The notes beneath the pieces were generated by a model. It made no database searches and had not been told where the DNA came from. It was given only the letters and a program-made list of their open reading frames with translations. From Actinomadura luzonensis (lineage in GTDB: Bacteria > Actinomycetota > Actinomycetes > Streptosporangiales > Streptosporangiaceae), in the NCBI RefSeq assembly GCF_022664455.2, contig NZ_JAKRKC020000002.1, forward strand, positions 868,001-932,000: 64,000 nucleotides of DNA, read 5' to 3'. The position numbers were made by a program, and so were the translations under genes. Below, one piece after another: positions 1-6,855 of this stretch. How positions within the stretch are numbered: position 1 is the first letter of the stretch; every line of letters starts with the position of its first letter.

Positions 1-1014
1 GTCAAGCACGCCCGCGACGGCCGCCGCACCGGCATCGTCGTCGGCCGCCTGGAGGCCGGCGGGCGCCGCTTCCTGGCCACCACCGCCGACGGCGACGACG
101 ACACGCTCGGCCTGCTGAGCACCGGCGAGCCGATCGGGCGGCGGGTCTACGCCCGGTCCTTCGGCTCCGGCAACCGGGTCGCGGTGACCAGGGAGCGGAT
201 GGACGAGCTGTTCCCGCCCCGGCCGGCCGTGCTCCGCGAGGACTACGAGCACGTGCTGACGCGCCGCGACGGCCACGTGCTGGAGGTCGTCATCAACCGG
301 CCGGAGCGCCGCAACAGCCTGCACCCGGCCGCCAACGACGAGCTCGACCAGGTCTTCGACGCCTTCTTCGCCGACCCCGAGCTGTGGGTGGCGATCCTCA
401 CCGGCGCGGGCGAGCAGGCGTTCTCCGCCGGCGACGACCTGCTCCACCAGGCCTCGGGGCAGCCGGTGTGGGTGCCGAAGAACGGCTTCGCCGGGCTGAC
501 CGCCCGCCGCGACCTGCCCAAGCCGGTCATCGCGGCGGTCAACGGCTACGCCATGGGCGGCGGGTTCGAGATCGCCCTCGCCTGCCACCTGGTCGTGGCC
601 GACGCCACGGCCCGCTTCGCGCTGAGCGAGGCCAGGATCGGCCTGGTCGCGGCCGCGGGCGGCCTGGTGCGGCTGCCGCGCGCGCTGCCGGAGAAGCTGG
701 CCACCGAGCTGATCCTCACCGGCCGCCGGCTCACCGCGGCGGAAGCGCTCGGCCACGGGCTGGTCAACCGGGTGACCGAGCCGGGCAAGGCGCTGGAGGG
801 CGCCCGCGAGCTGGCCGCGGAGATCCTGGAGAGCTCGCCCACCTCGGTCCGGGCGTCCCTGCAGATCATGGCCGAGACCAGGGGAGTGCCCGACGTGGTC
901 GACGCCGTCACCCGGCCCTCCGCCGCGCTGGATGAGCTGATGGTCAGCGACGACGCGGCCGAGGGCGTCACCGCGTTCGCGCAGAAGCGCAGGCCGCGCT
1001 GGCGCAACCGCTGA
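1..1014 (+). CDS. Thiolase C-terminal domain fused to enoyl-CoA hydratase (5' end outside window)
   Basis: The frame is open from base 1 with no stop. The first ~60 visible residues (RTGIVVGRL, RFLATTADGDDD, GRRVYARSFGSGNRV) match the extra C-terminal OB-fold-like domain of actinobacterial acetyl-CoA acetyltransferase-like proteins. From about residue 75 a complete crotonase domain follows: first oxyanion-loop segment AFSAGDDL, second MGGGFEIALACH, and both acidic residues expected for hydratase activity (GGGFE and ALSEARIGL). The likely role is acyl-CoA beta-oxidation-type hydration joined to a thiolase-like partner. A GTG at 184 could start a separate hydratase, but I see no convincing ribosome binding site there, so a fusion is favoured. 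Its 3' end overlaps the convergent HTH gene by 47 bp. Confidence 0.8.
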   Translation, partial: VKHARDGRRTGIVVGRLEAGGRRFLATTADGDDDTLGLLSTGEPIGRRVYARSFGSGNRVAVTRERMDELFPPRPAVLREDYEHVLTRRDGHVLEVVINRPERRNSLHPAANDELDQVFDAFFADPELWVAILTGAGEQAFSAGDDLLHQASGQPVWVPKNGFAGLTARRDLPKPVIAAVNGYAMGGGFEIALACHLVVADATARFALSEARIGLVAAAGGLVRLPRALPEKLATELILTGRRLTAAEALGHGLVNRVTEPGKALEGARELAAEILESSPTSVRASLQIMAETRGVPDVVDAVTRPSAALDELMVSDDAAEGVTAFAQKRRPRWRNR

Positions 1015-1363
1015 CCTCTTCGGAATCTACAACGTAAAGGAGCGTGACCGTGAGCGCGACCGGCCGCCGGGCGGCGGCCTCCGCCAACACGGCCAGCTCC
1101 GCCTCCTCCAGCTCCAGCGCCCGCGCGAGCAGCCGCACCGACGTGCTGCGCGGACGCCGCAGCTCGCCCGACTCCAGCCGCCTGATCGTGCGCGAGGCCA
1201 GCCCCGACCGCTCCGCCAGCTCCTCCTGCGTCAGCAGTGACCGCTCCCGCCAGGCGCGCAGCAGCGTGCCGAGTGCCGGTTCCGCTCCCGTGGGAACCGG
1301 CTCCGCGCCGGGGATGGCCACGGGGATGGCCACGGGGGTGGCCACGGTGATGGTCGCGAGCAT
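968..1363 (-). CDS. Short XRE-type helix-turn-helix protein
   Basis: This 131-residue protein has one clear HTH domain at about residues 32-90 (LLTQEELAERSGLASRTIRR, then LESGELRRPRSTSVRLLARAL). That is the kind normally found at the N-terminus of large actinomycete XRE/TPR or ATPase regulators. I chose the ATG at 1363 because a GGAGGAGAG ribosome binding site sits just upstream; a longer frame starts at 1432. No sensor domain follows: after the HTH the protein runs about 35 residues into the 3' end of the convergent hydratase gene. The N-terminal VAIPVAIP stretch comes from a 12-bp tandem repeat. The DNA-binding role is confident; the target is unknown, and truncation is possible. Confidence 0.65.
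   Translation of the reverse strand: MLATITVATPVAIPVAIPGAEPVPTGAEPALGTLLRAWRERSLLTQEELAERSGLASRTIRRLESGELRRPRSTSVRLLARALELEEAELAVLAEAAARRPVALTVTLLYVVDSEEVSGCASAACASARTR
1310..1345. repeat. 12-bp tandem repeat, three copies
   Basis: The unit GGGGATGGCCAC occurs twice exactly and once with one change. It lies inside the HTH gene and encodes its VAIPVAIP segment on the minus strand. Confidence 0.85.
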
Positions 1364-1548
1364 CCGCACAGGCTCTCTCTCCTCCCAGCCGGTCGCCGGC
1401 GCCGTGCCTTCGGTGCGCCGGCCGGACCCCACTTTTCGCCGGGGACGGGGGACGCGGCAACGGCGCCGACCTCGCGTGTCCTGATTTTTGCGAACGTCGG
1501 CCGATTTGGCGGGCGGTCCGCGCCGCAGCGGGAGGGGCGGTTGTTACG

Positions 1549-2919
1549 GTGGCGTCCGTGCACTTCATCGAGGCCCTGGCGGCGGCCGTGCCGCCCGAGC
1601 GGATCGTCCAGGACGCGGACGTCCTCGCCGCCTACGCCCGTGACCAGGCCGCCTGGGCGCCCGTGGGCCGGCCGCTCGCGCTGGTCCGGCCGGCCGACGC
1701 CGAGCAGGTGCGCGCGGTGGTGGCGGCCTGCGCCGCGCACGGCGTCCCGGTCGTGCCGCGCGGCGCGGGCACCGGCCTGTCCGGCGGCGCGAACGCCGTG
1801 GACGGGTGCGTGCTGCTGGCCCTCGACGGCCTGGACCGCATCCTGGAGATCGACCCCGGCGAGCAGCTCGCCGTCGTCCAGCCCGGCGTCGTCAACGACC
1901 GCCTGCGGGCCGCCGCCGCCGAGCACGGCCTGTGGTACCCGCCCGACCCGGCCAGCTCGCCGTGGTCCACCATCGGCGGCAACACCGCCACCAACGCGGG
2001 CGGCGTCTGCTGCGTCAAGTACGGCGTGACCCGCGACTACGTGCTCGGCCTTCAGGTGGTGACCGGCACGGGCAAGCTCGTCCGGCTGGGCCGGCGCACC
2101 AGGAAGGGCGTGGCCGGCTACGACCTGGCCGCGCTGTTCGTCGGGTCGGAGGGCACGCTGGGCGTGATCACCGAGATCACCGTGCGGCTGCTGCGGCTGC
2201 CGGGCGGCGCGCCGAGGACGGTGGTCGGCGCGTTCGGCTCGCTCGTGGCGGCCGGGCGGGCGGTCGCCGCCGTGGCCGCGTCGGGGATCGTCCCGGCCGC
2301 GCTGGAGCTGGTCGACCGCTACTGCCTGCGGGCCGTCGACGAGTGGCGGAACATGGGGCTGGCCGACCTCGGGGACGTGCTGCTGCTCGGCCGCGTCGAC
2401 ACCGGCGACGACGGCGAGGCCGCGGCGCTCCAGGGCTGCTTCGACCGGGCCGGCGCGACGTGGAGCACCCGCTCGACGGACGCCGAGGAGGCCGAGGCGC
2501 TGTTCGCCGCGCGCCGGCTCGCCTATCCCGCGCTCGAACGGCTCGGGCCGGTGCTGACCGAGGACGTCTGCGTGCCGCGCGGGCTGGTGCCCGACATGCT
2601 GGGCCGCATCGAGGAGCACGCCCACGCGCACGACGTGCACATCGCCAACATCGCGCACGCCGGCGACGGCAACCTGCACCCGCTGATCGTCGTCCCGGCG
2701 GGCGACGAGGCGGCCAGGGAACGGGCGCAGCGGGCCTTCGAGGCGATCCTCGACGACGCCGTCGCGCTCGGCGGCACGGTCACCGGCGAGCACGGCGTCG
2801 GCCTGCTGAAGAAGCGCGGCATGCGGGCCGAGCTGGGCGAGGACGTGCTGGAGCTGCATCGCGCGGTGAAGGCGGCCCTGGACCCGGCCGGGATACTCAA
2901 CCCCGGCAAGATCCTCTGA
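1549..2919 (+). CDS. FAD-linked oxidase (GlcD / D-lactate dehydrogenase-like)
   Basis: A 456-residue flavoprotein of the FAD-binding type 4 family. The N-terminal PCMH fold shows VVPRGAGTGLSGGAN near residues 66-80 and the STIGGNTATNAGG nucleotide-binding stretch near 141-153. The C-terminal FAD-oxidase cap ends with TGEHGVGLLKKR followed by LDPAGILNPGKIL, the usual signature and tail of GlcD-type enzymes. It should oxidise a 2-hydroxy acid such as glycolate or D-lactate; the substrate cannot be read from sequence. GTG 1549 has GGGAGGGG upstream. GTG 1558 is an alternative and would be nearly leaderless from a TACGGT at 1545-1550. No GlcE or GlcF partner gene is adjacent. Confidence 0.85.
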   Translation: MASVHFIEALAAAVPPERIVQDADVLAAYARDQAAWAPVGRPLALVRPADAEQVRAVVAACAAHGVPVVPRGAGTGLSGGANAVDGCVLLALDGLDRILEIDPGEQLAVVQPGVVNDRLRAAAAEHGLWYPPDPASSPWSTIGGNTATNAGGVCCVKYGVTRDYVLGLQVVTGTGKLVRLGRRTRKGVAGYDLAALFVGSEGTLGVITEITVRLLRLPGGAPRTVVGAFGSLVAAGRAVAAVAASGIVPAALELVDRYCLRAVDEWRNMGLADLGDVLLLGRVDTGDDGEAAALQGCFDRAGATWSTRSTDAEEAEALFAARRLAYPALERLGPVLTEDVCVPRGLVPDMLGRIEEHAHAHDVHIANIAHAGDGNLHPLIVVPAGDEAARERAQRAFEAILDDAVALGGTVTGEHGVGLLKKRGMRAELGEDVLELHRAVKAALDPAGILNPGKIL

Positions 2920-3444
2920 GCCGGGGGCCCGCGGACGCCCGGCCCACATGACCTCGCACCGCTCCTGCCCGGGCGCGGCGCGCTCGACGTGCTTCGTGAT
3001 GTCGTGGCGGTGCTTCGGCCCGCGCGGGATGACGGTGTCGGCGCACGCGCGTTCCTCTCGTCCGCGCGCGCCTGGCGCAGTGCCGCGGCGAACGCCTGCG
3101 CGTGCGTGCCGAACCCGCCGTGGCCGCCGGGGAACGGCGCCGCCGCCGTCCCGAGCCGATCGGCCGCGATGACCGTGGCGCGCGCCGCGCGAGACCGGAG
3201 CCACCCCCCGGCACCTTGGCGCGAGGTGGAGCGAGGGACTGCGCTTCCCCGCGCGGGACGCTGATCCGCTGCGCGGGTGAAACTTTCATCGCCGGGACGG
3301 CGTCGCGGCCACCACGACGCAGCGTCCTGACCAGGGCCGGCATCAGGGCCGCTGCCGGCAGTTGCAGCGGGTGGCGCGTCGCTTGCAGGGGTTGCAGGGC
3401 GGGATCTTCACCGCCGGGCCGGGCCGTGCTTGACTGAGCCGCAC
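2920..3444. other. Long gap with no intact gene
   Basis: About 525 bases lie between the oxidase and the pectate-lyase operator without a convincing complete coding region. Several open frames cross it on both strands, but their predicted products are Arg/Ala/Pro-rich shadow-type sequence. The only recognisable coding trace is the alpha/beta-hydrolase fragment listed separately. I see no repeats or obvious terminator. Confidence 0.6.
3050..3215 (-). pseudogene. Remnant of an alpha/beta hydrolase C-terminus
   Basis: On the minus strand one frame reads RATVIAADRLGTAAAPFPGG followed by HGGFGTHAQAFAAALRQA. This has the layout of the last ~45 residues of actinobacterial alpha/beta hydrolases: a PFPGGHGGF catalytic-His segment followed by a closing amphipathic helix. 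No nucleophile elbow or N-terminal half is present upstream, and the frame runs on into meaningless sequence. It therefore looks like a decayed or truncated gene. The limits are approximate. Confidence 0.45.
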
Positions 3445-3462
3445 TTGGGAAAGCGCTTACCC
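3445..3462. promoter_or_regulatory. LacI-family-type operator upstream of pectate lyase
   Basis: TTGGGAAAGCGCTTACCC contains a near-perfect palindrome centred on AAGCGCTT (3451-3458). This matches the TGGGAAAGCGCTTTCCCA-type operators of actinobacterial LacI regulators of polysaccharide-degradation genes. It lies about 55 bp ahead of the pectate lyase start, so sugar-responsive repression is the natural inference. No LacI gene is in the window. Confidence 0.7.
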
Positions 3463-3516
3463 GCGCCCGGCCGATCACCGGGTTCCTGGTCCCTCCATGC
3501 TCGGACGGAGTTCGAC

Positions 3517-4792
3517 GTGCGTAGAACACCCTCACCCCGCCGCAGGTTCGCGGCCGTAATGGCCGGTGGTGTGCTGGCCGCGGGCGGCCTGGTCGCCGTG
3601 CTCGGCAGCCCCGCCGCCGCCGCACCCGCCGACGGCGCCTACACCCTGGTCAACGCCTGGCAGCGGCCTGTGCGCGAGCGTGCCCGGCGCCAGCACCGCC
3701 GACGGCGTGCAACTGGCCCAGAACACCTGCACCGGCACCGCCGGCCAGATCTTCACCCTCACCACCACCGGCGCCGGCTACCGGCTCACCGCCGCCCACA
3801 GCGGCAAATGCGCCGGCGTCCGCGACGCCTCCACCAGCGCCGGCAAACCCGTCCAGCAGGAAACCTGCACCGGCGCCACCTCCCAGACCTGGCAACTGAC
3901 CGCCTCCGGCAACGCCTACCGCCTCGTCAACGCCAACGGCGGCAAATGCCTCAACGTCAAGGACAACGCCACCACCGCCGGCGCCCCGCTCCAGCAGAAC
4001 TCCTGCGACTCCGTCGCCACCAAGCAATGGACCCTGCGCCCCGCCGGCGGCACCCCCACCACCACCCCGACCTCGACCCCGACCGCCACCCCCACCGTCA
4101 CCCCGACGAGCGGCGGCGGTGACGGCAGCGGGCCGTGGCCGACCGCCACCGGCAGCGTCAAGCTCTCCGACACGCAGCAGGTCACCAACTTCGACGGCGG
4201 CATGAAGAGCTACTACGGCATCGGCGACGGCGGCCAGAGCGAGAGTCAGGACCCGATGTTCGAGGTGGCCAACGGCGGCACCATCCAGAACGTCATCATC
4301 GACGCCCCGGCCGGCGACGGCATCCACTGCCTCGGCTCGTGCACCATCCGCAACGTGTGGTGGAACGACGTCGGCGAGGACGCCGCCACGTTCCTGAGCT
4401 CCAGTTCCTCGGCCACGTACCTGGTGGACGGGGGCGGCGCCAAGTCGGCCTCCGACAAGGTCTTCCAGCACAACGGCGCCGGCACCGTCACGATCAGGAA
4501 CTTCCAGGTGCACAGCTCCGGCAAGCTGTACCGGGCGTGCGGCAACTGCTCGACCTCCTACCAGCGGCACGTGGTCATGAACGGCGTCACCGCCCGCTCG
4601 ACCAAGGTGCTGGCCGGCATCAACACCAACTGGGGCGACACCGCGCGCTTCAGCCGCATCACCGTCTACGGCAGCGCCGTGATCTGCGAGAAGTACAAGG
4701 GCGTGCCCAAGGGCAGCGAACCCACCAAGATCGGGGAGGGCGCGGACGGCGTGAACTGCATCTACTCCGCCTCCGACATCACCTACCGGTAA
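3517..4792 (+). pseudogene. Secreted CBM13 (ricin-B) pectate lyase, PL3 family, interrupted by a +1 frameshift
   Basis: From GTG 3517 (CGGACGGAG just upstream) the first 48 codons give a signal peptide (RRR, a hydrophobic run, then AAAA) and the start of the mature protein, ending AYTLVNAW. An extra C at 3661 then shifts the frame. If it is skipped, the protein continues SGLCASVPGASTADG and stays open to 4792. The order is signal peptide, ricin-B/CBM13 lectin repeats (SQTWQL, KQWTL), a Thr/Pro linker of TPT repeats, then a PL3 pectate lyase domain (FEVANGGTIQNVI, GDGIHCLGSC, ASDKVFQHNGAG, KLYRACGNCS). It would cleave polygalacturonate outside the cell. The LacI-type operator upstream supports carbon-source control. 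Whether the C is a genuine mutation or a sequencing error is undecided. Confidence 0.8.
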
Positions 4793-4804
4793 CCCGTTGC
4801 AGCA

Positions 4805-4830
4805 GGGCCGGGGCGGCGCCGCCCCGGCCC
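4805..4830. terminator. Perfect 26-bp GC palindrome after pectate lyase
   Basis: Two 13-bp arms (4805-4817 and 4818-4830) are exact reverse complements with no loop. They sit between the convergent pectate lyase and TetR genes. There is no T-tract, but GC hairpins of this kind commonly act as terminators in actinomycetes. Confidence 0.6.
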
Positions 4831-4836
4831 TCGCCG

Positions 4837-4878
4837 CGCGTCAGGGCGGGAACGCGTCAGGGCGGGAACGCGTCAGGG
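4837..4878. repeat. 16-bp tandem repeat at the TetR gene 3' end
   Basis: CGCGTCAGGGCGGGAA occurs twice in full (4837-4852, 4853-4868), followed by a partial third copy (4869-4878). The stop codon of the TetR gene lies in the partial copy. Confidence 0.85.
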
Positions 4879-5460
4879 CTTCGCGGGCCGCAGCGCGGCG
4901 GCGACGAAGGCGGCGATCTGCTCGCGCAGCGCCTCGTGGTCGTCGGCCGCGGACCCCAGGACGATGCGGCCGAGCTGCGGCATCATCGACGGGAACAACG
5001 CCAGCCCGGTCAGCGTGAACAGCAGCCGGGCCGTCGCCGCCGACGGCTCCACGCCCAGGCCCTCCGCCAGCGACGCCGACTTGCGCGCGCACCGCTCCAC
5101 GCGCGCCTCCTGCCCGGCCAGCAGCTCCTGCCCCCGGTAGTTGAGCGCCTCCCACATCAGCAGCCGCACCAGGTCGGGGTGCGTGTGGTAGTAGTCGGTC
5201 AGCTTGGCGACGTAGTCGACCGGGTCGTCGCCGGGCAGCGCCATCTGGGCGGTCAGGTCGTCCAGCGCCTCCTTGACGACCTCGTCGAACAGCTTCTCCT
5301 TGTTGCCGAAGTGGCCGTAGATGCGCTCCTTGTTGACGCCCGCGCGCTCGGCGATGCGGTCGACGCGCGCGCCGGCGACGCCGTACGCGGAGAACTCCTC
5401 CCGCGCGGCCTCCAGCAGGGCGGCGCGGGTGGCGGCGGTGGAGACCTTCGAAGCTGCCAT
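4873..5460 (-). CDS. TetR-family repressor, divergent from MFS exporter
   Basis: 195 residues. The N-terminal TetR helix-turn-helix is at about residues 10-56 (ALLEAAREEFSAYGVAGARV, DRIAERAGVNKERIYGHFGN). The remainder is a helical ligand-binding/dimerisation domain of normal length. The gene is transcribed away from an MFS exporter, and the 87-bp gap contains repeated CCAAC-N-GGTTGG half-sites that overlap the exporter promoter. It very likely represses the exporter and is induced by an exported compound. The inducer is unknown. Confidence 0.9.
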   Translation of the reverse strand: MAASKVSTAATRAALLEAAREEFSAYGVAGARVDRIAERAGVNKERIYGHFGNKEKLFDEVVKEALDDLTAQMALPGDDPVDYVAKLTDYYHTHPDLVRLLMWEALNYRGQELLAGQEARVERCARKSASLAEGLGVEPSAATARLLFTLTGLALFPSMMPQLGRIVLGSAADDHEALREQIAAFVAAALRPAKP

Positions 5461-5478
5461 GCCGCCATCCTAGCCCAC

Positions 5479-5532
5479 CCAACGGGTTGGTTGGATTCCA
5501 ACTGGACGGTTGACGTCCAACTGGTTGGTTGG
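5479..5532. promoter_or_regulatory. Paired TetR operators between repressor and MFS gene
   Basis: CCAACGGGTTGGTTGG (5479-5494) and CCAACTGGTTGGTTGG (5517-5532) are near-identical, each with an internal inverted repeat, and are spaced 38 bp apart. A third inverted pair, CCAAC-5-GGTTG, lies between them (5498-5512). Binding of the adjacent TetR protein is inferred from position and symmetry. Confidence 0.7.
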
Positions 5533-5539
5533 CTAGCGT
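5510..5539 (+). promoter_or_regulatory. MFS promoter, leaderless, with operator in the spacer
   Basis: TTGACG (5510-5515), an 18-bp spacer and TAGCGT (5534-5539) lie 8 nt before the ATG at 5548. The downstream TetR operator fills the spacer, which would block RNA polymerase directly. The transcript should start at or next to the ATG. Confidence 0.65.
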
Positions 5540-5547
5540 CCTGGGAC

Positions 5548-6783
5548 ATGACACTGATCGTGAACCGGCCGCCCAGGCCCGAGCCCGCCCCGGCCACTCC
5601 CGCGCACACCCCCGCGTACGCCCCTTTCGGCCGCACCCTCGCCGCCTTCGTCGCGACGGCCGTGCTGGTCAGCGGCCAGCTCTACATCGTGATCCCGCTC
5701 CTGCACGACATGGCGGCCGGCTGGCACGCCTCGGCGGGCGCGCTGACCTGGCTGGTGACGGCGTTCGGCGCCGGGTACGCCGCCGGGTTCCTGGTGTTCG
5801 GCCCGTTGTCCGACCGCTACGGACGCCGCCGCCTGCTGATGATCGGCCTGCCGCTCGCCGCCGTGACGACCGCGCTGGTGGCGGTGAGCCCCAACCCTGA
5901 GACGGCGTTGGCCCTGCGCGCGGTGCAAGGGGTGGCGGTGGCCATGTTCCCGCCGGCCGGGCTCGCCTATGTGGCCGAACGGCTGGACCCGCGCCGGCGG
6001 GTGGCCGCGATCGCCGCCGTGACCGCCGCGTTCCTCGCCTCGGCGGTGGTGTTGCAGGTGGCCGCCCAGCTCCTGGTGGGCGTGACCGGGTGGCGGGGGC
6101 TGTTCCTGCTGTCGGGGGCCGGGCTCCTGCTGGCGGCGCTGGGGGTGCGCGCGGTCATGCTGCCCGACCTGCCGCGCGGGCACGGCGGCTCGCTGCTGTC
6201 GGCCTACCGCGCCGTCCCCGGCCTGCTGCTCGACCCCGTCCTGGCGCTGCGCTACCTCGCCACCGTCGTGCTGATGGCGGGCTTCGTCGCCGTCTACACC
6301 GGGCTGCAGATCCACGGCGGCGCCTCGGCCGCCGGGCTGCTCGCGCTGCGCGCCTCCGGGCTGCCGGCGATCGTCCTGATGCCGGTGCTCATGCCGTGGC
6401 TGGCCCGCCTCGCGGGGCCGGTCCGGGCGGCGGCGTTCCTCGCCGTCGCCGCCGCGTCCCTGGCCGTCATGGGCGTCACCGCCGCGGCCGGCGCCGGGCT
6501 GGTGCTCCTGCTCACCCTGTACGTCGCCGCCATCACCGGCGGCCTGCCCAGCATGAACGAGGCCGTCTCCGCCCGCGCGGGACAGGCCCGCGGCACGGCG
6601 CTGGCGCTGTTCTCCTTCGCCCTCGCGGTCGGCGGCAGCGTCGGCCCGCAGCTCGCCGCCGTCTTCGACGGCTTCACCCCGCTCACGTACGGGCTGGCGG
6701 CCGGCATGGCGGCGGCGGCCCTGGCCGTCCTCGCCTCCGCCCGCCCCGGCCGCGCCCCGATCGCCGCGCCGCGCGGCGCGTGA
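5548..6783 (+). CDS. MFS drug-efflux-type transporter
   Basis: 411 residues with about 12 hydrophobic segments. The conserved MFS loop after TM2 reads FGPLSDRYGRRRLL (residues ~86-99). The N-terminus is a Pro/Ala-rich cytoplasmic tail before TM1 (LAAFVATAVLVSGQLYIVIP). Size and topology fit 12-TM multidrug or metabolite exporters of the YnfM/AraJ type. The divergent TetR gene with operators in the shared promoter supports export of a small, possibly toxic, molecule. The substrate is unknown. Confidence 0.85.
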   Translation: MTLIVNRPPRPEPAPATPAHTPAYAPFGRTLAAFVATAVLVSGQLYIVIPLLHDMAAGWHASAGALTWLVTAFGAGYAAGFLVFGPLSDRYGRRRLLMIGLPLAAVTTALVAVSPNPETALALRAVQGVAVAMFPPAGLAYVAERLDPRRRVAAIAAVTAAFLASAVVLQVAAQLLVGVTGWRGLFLLSGAGLLLAALGVRAVMLPDLPRGHGGSLLSAYRAVPGLLLDPVLALRYLATVVLMAGFVAVYTGLQIHGGASAAGLLALRASGLPAIVLMPVLMPWLARLAGPVRAAAFLAVAAASLAVMGVTAAAGAGLVLLLTLYVAAITGGLPSMNEAVSARAGQARGTALALFSFALAVGGSVGPQLAAVFDGFTPLTYGLAAGMAAAALAVLASARPGRAPIAAPRGA

Positions 6784-6855
6784 GCCGCGGTTATTCGATG
6801 GAGCCGGCCCGCCGGCCGCTTGTACAGTGACGCCGGGCGTCAGGGGGAGGGGATC

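Noticed and set aside
1044..1484. Plus-strand open frame with an AAAGGAG site
   Set aside because: The translation is Ser/Ala/Arg low-complexity and lies antisense to a clear HTH domain. Only the ribosome-binding-site remnant was kept as an observation.
2948..3437. Several short plus-strand frames in the oxidase-pectate lyase gap
   Set aside because: Arg/Pro-rich shadow composition, no family resemblance and no ribosome binding site.
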